Source: Bifidobacterium sp. UBA6881 (GTDB taxonomy: Bacteria; Actinomycetota; Actinomycetes; Actinomycetales; Bifidobacteriaceae). Taken from it: a stretch of DNA of 10,626 bases. Below are positions 6,501 to 10,626 of this stretch, in pieces. The translations under genes were made by a program, and so were the position numbers. The notes beneath the pieces are model-generated. The model did not search any database. It saw only the letters and a list, made by a program, of their open reading frames with translations, and was not told the DNA's origin. The stretch spans positions 277 to 10,902 of the forward strand of contig DKCF01000009.1 in assembly GCA_002451435.1 (NCBI GenBank), written 5' to 3'. Position 1 is the stretch's first letter. Each line of letters starts with the position of its first letter.

Positions 6501-6533
6501 AAAACAGGCCGGACGAAGAGCCCGGCCTGTTTT
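6501..6533. terminator. Bidirectional intrinsic terminator between the PHP and DUF3107 genes
   Basis: AAAACAGGCCGG (6501-6512) and CCGGCCTGTTTT (6522-6533) form a perfect 12-bp stem with a 9-nt loop. T-runs follow on both strands (four on plus, five on minus), so it can stop transcription of both convergent genes. It is the best terminator in the window. Confidence 0.85.
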
Positions 6534-6583
6534 GCGATGAATTCGCGTCCGGCGTCATCCGCATGGCCGGACGTGAACGATGG

Positions 6584-6808
6584 TCAGAGGTTGCCGAAAC
6601 CGACGGCGTGCTTCGTCTCCGAACCGATGATGGCATAGCCGAGCGCGCCGGCCGGCACCACGATGCGACGGCCCTTGTCGTCGGTCAGATTGATGGTCTT
6701 GCCGTTCTCCACCGCGTCGGCGATCGCGGCGTTCACCGCGTCGGCGGTGTCGTCGGTGCTGAAGGTGACGGTACGAGCCACGTTCTGGATGCCCAGTTCG
6801 ATGTCCAT
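6584..6808 (-). CDS. DUF3107 family small protein
   Basis: 74 residues, full length. The opening MDIELGIQNVARTVTFST matches the start of actinobacterial DUF3107 proteins (the family of mycobacterial TB9.4), as does the closing VPAGALGYAIIGSETKHAVGFG. The role is unknown; these are small soluble proteins with no catalytic motif that I can see. GAAAGG lies 9 nt before the ATG. It is downstream of the phosphotransferase-fold gene on the same strand, 90 nt apart, with a possible own promoter in the gap and a strong terminator after it. Confidence 0.9.
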   Translation of the reverse strand: MDIELGIQNVARTVTFSTDDTADAVNAAIADAVENGKTINLTDDKGRRIVVPAGALGYAIIGSETKHAVGFGNL

Positions 6809-6873
6809 GGAAAATTGCCTTTCGTCTTGTTGCCGCGCGTATGACCGCGCTGTTCGGTACGGATAATGCGCCT

Positions 6874-6879
6874 ATTGTA
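6874..6879 (-). promoter_or_regulatory. Possible -10 element for the DUF3107 gene
   Basis: TACAAT on the minus strand lies in the gap after the upstream gene's stop, about 65 nt before the DUF3107 start. No recognisable -35 accompanies it. It suggests the small gene can be transcribed independently. Confidence 0.35.
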
Positions 6880-6898
6880 CGCCTTGCGGGTCGTCCGC

Positions 6899-8608
6899 CT
6901 ACTGCGCCTGCGACGCCTGGTCCCCGGTCGGAGACGCCACGGAGGCCGTGTCGGTGCCCTCCGCGGACACCGTGTTGGCCTGGCCAAGCTGCTCGCGCGC
7001 CTTCTGCATGGCGGCCTCGTCGCGTTCCAGCAGCGGAAGGAACATCGTGCTGGCCTCGCTGTGTTCCGCGGGAATCGTCTTCGCGGACGCGTCGGCGTTC
7101 TTGTTGGTGCTCTCCAATTTGCTGATCACGATGGTCGAGCTCGCCGGCATGGAGTCGTGCAACTCTCTCGCGGAATGCTTGGGAAGGAACGTGCTCACCG
7201 GCGTCACGTCATGTTCGTCGGTGTCATCGTCGTCGAGCTGCTCCGTCGTGGCCGAGCGGGAATGGGTCACCTGCACAGGGTAGGAGGCCGGGGCGAATCC
7301 CGCGGAATCCGACTGTGGTTCCTGCACCGGCCGTTCCACCGGGGTCGGACGGTTGAACGCCTCCGTCGCGTCCTCGGCAAGGTTCCTTGTGGTGCGCACG
7401 TTATCCGTGGAGGCTACGGCGTTCACGCCGGCCACGGAATGGCCGCCGGTCACGTCGAAATCGCCGGTCGTGTCGTCCATGTCGACCGCGTCGATGCGGC
7501 GCTCGCCGGTCACATCGGACGAATCCCGCTGCTGCGCGGCCTCCCTGCGGCGACGTTCCGACTCGTCCAGCAACGTGCCCACCGTGATCGTGCTCGGCGG
7601 CTGGCTCGCCACGGGATTCGCGGCGGCATGCCGTGGCTGCGACGACGCGCGATTCCTCGTTGTGGTGAGGCTCAGCTGATGTGCCAGACGCTCCACCTGG
7701 GCCTTGAACTTCATGATCTTGACATTGTCGGCCTGCTGCAACGCGGTGATGAAATCACCGACCTGCTCCATCTGCAGCCACAGATTCGCCCGCAGCATAA
7801 TCAAATCGTCCAATCGATTGCCCAGAAGACGGCCATAAGCCGAAATCAGCGCGTTGCGGTGGCTCTCGTCAAGCTTCGCGAAGATCCAAGCCAGATCGCG
7901 CGCCGGATCGTTCACCTGCATGTTCTGCCAATTGGTGACCGCGGTGATGGACGAGCCCGAGAACAGCAGATCGCCGTCGCTCAGACCGCCGTGCACCGGG
8001 CACGTGGCGAACGACCACAGGCCGTCCGTCTCCAGAACGTTCGCCCAGCTATCGGTGATCTCCTGCGGAACATGGCCGGCCTCGCGCAGATTCCTGATCC
8101 AGGCGATCAGCTGAGCGCGAATCTGCCCCGTCGCATACGCCGGATACTTCGCCTGCTGCAGGAAATCCGTACGCAGACGGTGGATGGCGCCCAACGTCGT
8201 GCCGACGGCCGCGCAATCATCCAACGTCAGCAATTCCAACGGACGCGCCTCGCCGGAATGATGCGCCGCCACAAGCACCGACGTGTCCGCGGTGACGGAA
8301 CGCTCCGAATCGCCGTCCGAAAAAGCCACCACGCGATCGACGTCAAACCCAAGTCCCGCCAAATCGCGGTTCTGCGACAACACCCGCGCCGCGCGGACAC
8401 GCCCCGCAAGACGCCTGCGCCCCTGCTCCGTGTCGGAGGCGAACACGTCGTACAGCGCGCCCGCCGAATCCTGCACCACGGCATGGTCGATACCATAGGC
8501 CGTGTCGGTGGAGTTGATCTGCTCGCTGGCGCGCACTCCCGCCATCACGGCAGTCGGCATCGTGGCGCTCGCCAAAGCAGCCATCATGAAAGTGTTACGA
8601 TCGATCAC
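6899..8608 (-). CDS. Phosphotransferase (APH)-fold protein with degenerate catalytic motifs and long disordered tail
   Basis: About 569 residues from a GTG at 8608. Residues up to about 310 follow the aminoglycoside-phosphotransferase fold: LTLDDCAAVGTTLGAIHRL, then HGGLSDGDLLF (206-216), VTNWQNM (from 224) and NDPARDLAWIF. In active relatives these read HGDLxxxNxL and IDWE. Here the catalytic Asp is Gly208, the metal-binding Asn is Asp213 and the metal-binding Asp is Asn226; no nucleotide-binding Lys is evident in ALYDVFAS. It is probably a pseudokinase or scaffold, not a resistance enzyme. The C-terminal 250 or so residues are Ser/Thr/Asp/Ala/Gln-rich and likely disordered. The start is uncertain: GTG 8608 follows TAGTGT by 7 nt, while ATG 8587 and 8584 have no binding site. 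It is divergent from the helicase, with DUF3107 downstream. Confidence 0.78.
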   Translation of the reverse strand: MIDRNTFMMAALASATMPTAVMAGVRASEQINSTDTAYGIDHAVVQDSAGALYDVFASDTEQGRRRLAGRVRAARVLSQNRDLAGLGFDVDRVVAFSDGDSERSVTADTSVLVAAHHSGEARPLELLTLDDCAAVGTTLGAIHRLRTDFLQQAKYPAYATGQIRAQLIAWIRNLREAGHVPQEITDSWANVLETDGLWSFATCPVHGGLSDGDLLFSGSSITAVTNWQNMQVNDPARDLAWIFAKLDESHRNALISAYGRLLGNRLDDLIMLRANLWLQMEQVGDFITALQQADNVKIMKFKAQVERLAHQLSLTTTRNRASSQPRHAAANPVASQPPSTITVGTLLDESERRRREAAQQRDSSDVTGERRIDAVDMDDTTGDFDVTGGHSVAGVNAVASTDNVRTTRNLAEDATEAFNRPTPVERPVQEPQSDSAGFAPASYPVQVTHSRSATTEQLDDDDTDEHDVTPVSTFLPKHSARELHDSMPASSTIVISKLESTNKNADASAKTIPAEHSEASTMFLPLLERDEAAMQKAREQLGQANTVSAEGTDTASVASPTGDQASQAQ

Positions 8609-8687
8609 ACAGCCAACACTAATACATATAAAGGGCAAAGCGGTGACGACTTGCCAGCGAATCCGCGTGAACCGTCGGTGTATCTGC

Positions 8688-8700
8688 CACAATGGAGCCT
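8688..8700 (+). promoter_or_regulatory. Putative -10 element of the helicase gene, predicting a leaderless mRNA
   Basis: CACAAT (8688-8693) is followed by GGAGCCT (7 nt) and the ATG at 8701, nearly the same layout as before the PHP gene (TACGAT, GGAACCT, ATG). GGAG is too close to the ATG for an ideal ribosome binding site. No good -35 is seen. Confidence 0.4.
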
Positions 8701-10197
8701 ATGAGTGCAACAGCGGATGAGATTCTCGAAGGACTCGACGACGCGCAGCGCGAGGCGGCCACCGCCGTGGACGGGCCGGTGCGCATCATCGCGGGGGCAG
8801 GCGCCGGCAAAACACGCACCGTCACCCGCAGAATCGCCTACGCGTGCGCGACCAAAGCGTGGAATCCGGCGAAAACGCTCGCCGTGACCTTCTCCGTCAA
8901 GGCCGCGGCGGAAATGCGCGAACGACTCTCCAAACTCGACGTCGCGGCCGACGTCACCGCATCGACCTTCCACTCCGCCGCGCTGCACCAGCTCCGCCGC
9001 GTGTGGCCCGACGTGTGCGAAGGGCAGATGCCATTCGTGTCGCGCAATCCAAGGGAGGTGCTCGAACGGTCCCTGCGCCGCGTCACCACCATCCAGGTGG
9101 ACGACGGCACCGTGCGCCAACTGCAGGACGAGGTCAACTGGTGCAAGATCTCGCTCATCGCGCCGGAAGACTACGAACGCGTCTGCGCCGCGCTGCACCA
9201 CCAGCCGCCATCGGGACTCGAACCGGAACAATTCGTGGACGTCTACAAGGCGTACGAGGCCGAAAAAACCAACCGCAACGAAATCGACTTCGACGACATC
9301 CTGCTCATCACCTGCCATCTCATCGAAAGCGACGCGGAAGTGGCCTCCGCGATACGGTCTGGCATCACATGGCTCACCGTCGACGAATACCAAGACGTCT
9401 CGCCGCTGCAGCACCGGCTGCTCACCCGATGGCTGGGCATCAACCGCAATATCTGCGTCGTGGGGGACCCCGCGCAGACCATCTACTCCTTCGCGGGCGC
9501 GAGCAGTTACAACCTGCTCAACTTCGCCAGCGAATTCGGGCCCCTCTCCGCCGACATCAGCCTCAACAACGACTACCGGTCGACCCCGCAGATCGTCGAC
9601 TACGCCAACCGCGTGCTCAAAGCCTCGCCGCAACGCGCGGACTACCTGCGCCTCACCTCGGAACGCGACCAAGGCCGGCGGGTGGAGGAAACCATATACG
9701 ACAACGACCTCGCCGAAGCCAGAGGCGTCGCCGCCCGCATCCGCAAACTCGTGGACGCCGGCGCCGCGCCCGCCGACTGCGCCATCCTCACCAGAGTCAA
9801 CGCGCAGCAGCAGATCCTCTGCAAGGCGCTGGCCGAACAGCACCTGCGCTACCGCATACGCCGGGACAGCGGATGGCAGAACTCGGCGCTCGCCGACGAT
9901 GTGCAGACGCGGCTCGCCATGCTGGACGTGATAGGCGTCGGCAGCGCGGGCGGCGTGACCATCTCCACCATCCACGCGTCCAAGGGCTTGGAATTCAAGC
10001 ACGTGTTCCTTATCGGCTGCTCGGAAGGGCTGATGCCGTACGGCTCCCCATCGGACGGCGACGCGCTGGAAGAGGAGCGCCGCCTCATGTACGTGGCGGT
10101 GACGCGCGCCGAAGATACGCTGGACGTTTCCTTCGCACGCACCCGCGAAGGAAACGAAGGCGATTACCGGAGACGGGTCTCACGCTTCTTCCGGTGA
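8701..10197 (+). CDS. UvrD/PcrA-family superfamily 1 DNA helicase, compact UvrD2-like form
   Basis: 498 residues. The SF1A motifs are complete and in order: Q motif DDAQREA (13-19), Walker A AGAGAGKT (31-38), Ia TFSVKAAAEMRER, Ib STFHSAA, Walker B VDEYQD (Asp228-Asp232), III GDPAQTIYSFAGA, IV NNDYRST (289-295), V STIHASKGLEF (422-432), and VI YVAVTRAEDTL with arginine finger Arg469. ATP-driven 3'-5' unwinding in DNA repair is expected. Only about 130 residues separate motifs IV and V, against roughly 270 in E. coli UvrD, so most of subdomain 2B is absent. It ends soon after motif VI, with no HRDC or cysteine-rich tail as in mycobacterial UvrD2. An ATG at 8692 would add three residues. The 3' end overlaps the convergent gene by 18 bp. 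Confidence 0.93.
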   Translation: MSATADEILEGLDDAQREAATAVDGPVRIIAGAGAGKTRTVTRRIAYACATKAWNPAKTLAVTFSVKAAAEMRERLSKLDVAADVTASTFHSAALHQLRRVWPDVCEGQMPFVSRNPREVLERSLRRVTTIQVDDGTVRQLQDEVNWCKISLIAPEDYERVCAALHHQPPSGLEPEQFVDVYKAYEAEKTNRNEIDFDDILLITCHLIESDAEVASAIRSGITWLTVDEYQDVSPLQHRLLTRWLGINRNICVVGDPAQTIYSFAGASSYNLLNFASEFGPLSADISLNNDYRSTPQIVDYANRVLKASPQRADYLRLTSERDQGRRVEETIYDNDLAEARGVAARIRKLVDAGAAPADCAILTRVNAQQQILCKALAEQHLRYRIRRDSGWQNSALADDVQTRLAMLDVIGVGSAGGVTISTIHASKGLEFKHVFLIGCSEGLMPYGSPSDGDALEEERRLMYVAVTRAEDTLDVSFARTREGNEGDYRRRVSRFFR

Positions 10198-10626
10198 ATC
10201 CGGATCGTCGCCGGATTCGTTGTTCGGCTTGGTGTCCGGCGCATCCGAACCGTCGTCGGACGCGCTGCCATTGGGGGCGGTCGCATCGTCGCCGGACGTA
10301 TCCGCTCCGCCATCGGACGGGCCGTCGCCGTGTCCTTCCTCGTCAAGCAGCTTGGTGAGTTCGGCGTCCCAGTCGATGTGGTCCGGAATGTCTTGCAACC
10401 CCTCGGTCTCGGTTGCGGAAGAATCGTCGGCGACGGTTGCCGGTGCATCCTGCTGCCGGGTCTTGTCGGCGGATTCCTGCGAGGTGGTCTGCTGGGGGCC
10501 CTCGGCCTTGCCCGCCTTCGCACCGTCATCGGGCAGCTGCGGCAGCAGATCCGGATGCGACCATTTCGCATCGCGGGCTTCGGGGCCTTCCTTCGCGGTG
10601 ATGCCCTCCCACAGCGAGGCTGCTTC
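10180..10626 (-). CDS. C-terminal part of a probable zincin-like metallopeptidase (DUF2342/zincin_2), 5' end outside the window
   Basis: 148 C-terminal residues are visible. The segment SLWEGITAKEGPEARDAKWSHPDLLPQLPDD closely resembles, from memory, the ending of actinobacterial zincin_2 proteins (LWxxxxxxxGxxxRDAxWxHPDLLP), a family often next to UvrD2-type helicases. The catalytic HExxH motif would be upstream, outside the window. After this segment comes an acidic, low-complexity tail of about 115 residues rich in Asp, Gly, Ser, Pro and Ala, with one more ordered patch (DHIDWDAELTKLLDEE). Its stop codon lies inside the 3' end of the convergent helicase gene, and no terminator is visible between them. 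Family assignment rests on one segment and the neighbourhood. Confidence 0.6.
   Translation of the reverse strand, partial: EAASLWEGITAKEGPEARDAKWSHPDLLPQLPDDGAKAGKAEGPQQTTSQESADKTRQQDAPATVADDSSATETEGLQDIPDHIDWDAELTKLLDEEGHGDGPSDGGADTSGDDATAPNGSASDDGSDAPDTKPNNESGDDPDSPEEA

Noticed and set aside
4273..6636. Very long open frame (787 codons) on the minus strand across dapF, VKOR and PHP genes
   Set aside because: It is antisense or out of frame to three genes with complete conserved motifs; Arg/His-rich composition is typical of shadow frames in high-GC DNA.
6899..8608. Reading the phosphotransferase gene as an aminoglycoside resistance determinant
   Set aside because: Key catalytic residues are replaced, and the gene sits in a stable core neighbourhood without mobile DNA.
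8595..8609. GATCGATC palindrome in the helicase/phosphotransferase divergent region
   Set aside because: Only 8 bp, extending poorly at the flanks, and probably within the coding sequence if the GTG start is used.
6866..8704. 612-codon plus-strand frame opposite the phosphotransferase-fold gene
   Set aside because: Its Arg/His-rich composition has no recognisable domain, while the minus strand carries APH-fold motifs.
8605..10002. 465-codon minus-strand frame opposite the helicase gene
   Set aside because: The plus strand holds the full ordered set of SF1 helicase motifs; the antisense product shows only biased composition.

Overview
This window reads as an ordinary chromosomal segment from a high-GC actinobacterium, most likely a Bifidobacterium. 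The grounds are the high GC content with G/C-rich third codon positions, the DUF3107 protein (an actinobacterial family), a UvrD2-like helicase running into the C-terminus of what looks like an actinobacterial zincin-type metallopeptidase, a VKOR-family protein, and lysine/cell-wall genes of the bifidobacterial kind. I saw no insertion sequence, integrase, tRNA, rRNA, CRISPR array or attachment site. No stretch longer than 300 bases lacks a gene.

Layout from left to right: a truncated alpha/beta-hydrolase esterase (minus, 1-491); a perfect 18-bp hairpin (561-610); a DUF805 membrane protein with a long Gln/Tyr/Asn/Gly/Pro-rich head built partly from in-frame 15-bp repeats (minus, 616-1875); a patatin-like phospholipase (minus, 2004-2852); glutamate racemase murI (minus, 2950-3726), divergent from diaminopimelate epimerase dapF (plus, 3809-4708); a VKOR-family membrane oxidoreductase (minus, 4740-5450), divergent from a PHP-domain phosphoesterase (plus, 5545-6417); a terminator zone (6428-6533); a DUF3107 small protein (minus, 6584-6808); a phosphotransferase-fold protein whose kinase motifs are degenerate (minus, 6899-about 8608), divergent from a compact UvrD-like helicase (plus, 8701-10197); and the C-terminal end of a probable zincin-like metallopeptidase (minus, 10180-10626), overlapping the helicase tail-to-tail.

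Functionally, murI supplies D-glutamate for peptidoglycan. dapF supplies meso-diaminopimelate, which in bifidobacteria with Lys or Orn cell walls mainly feeds lysine synthesis. VKOR would reoxidise a secreted thiol oxidase. The PHP protein probably degrades small nucleotides, and the helicase acts in DNA repair. The patatin and esterase are hydrolases of unknown substrate.

No clearly new multi-gene system was found. Three observations deserve most attention: the phosphotransferase-fold protein has lost its expected catalytic residues and carries a long disordered tail; a related palindromic element lies in both the murI/dapF and VKOR/PHP divergent regions; and three plus-strand genes have a -10-like hexamer exactly 7 nt before the ATG, which predicts leaderless transcripts.
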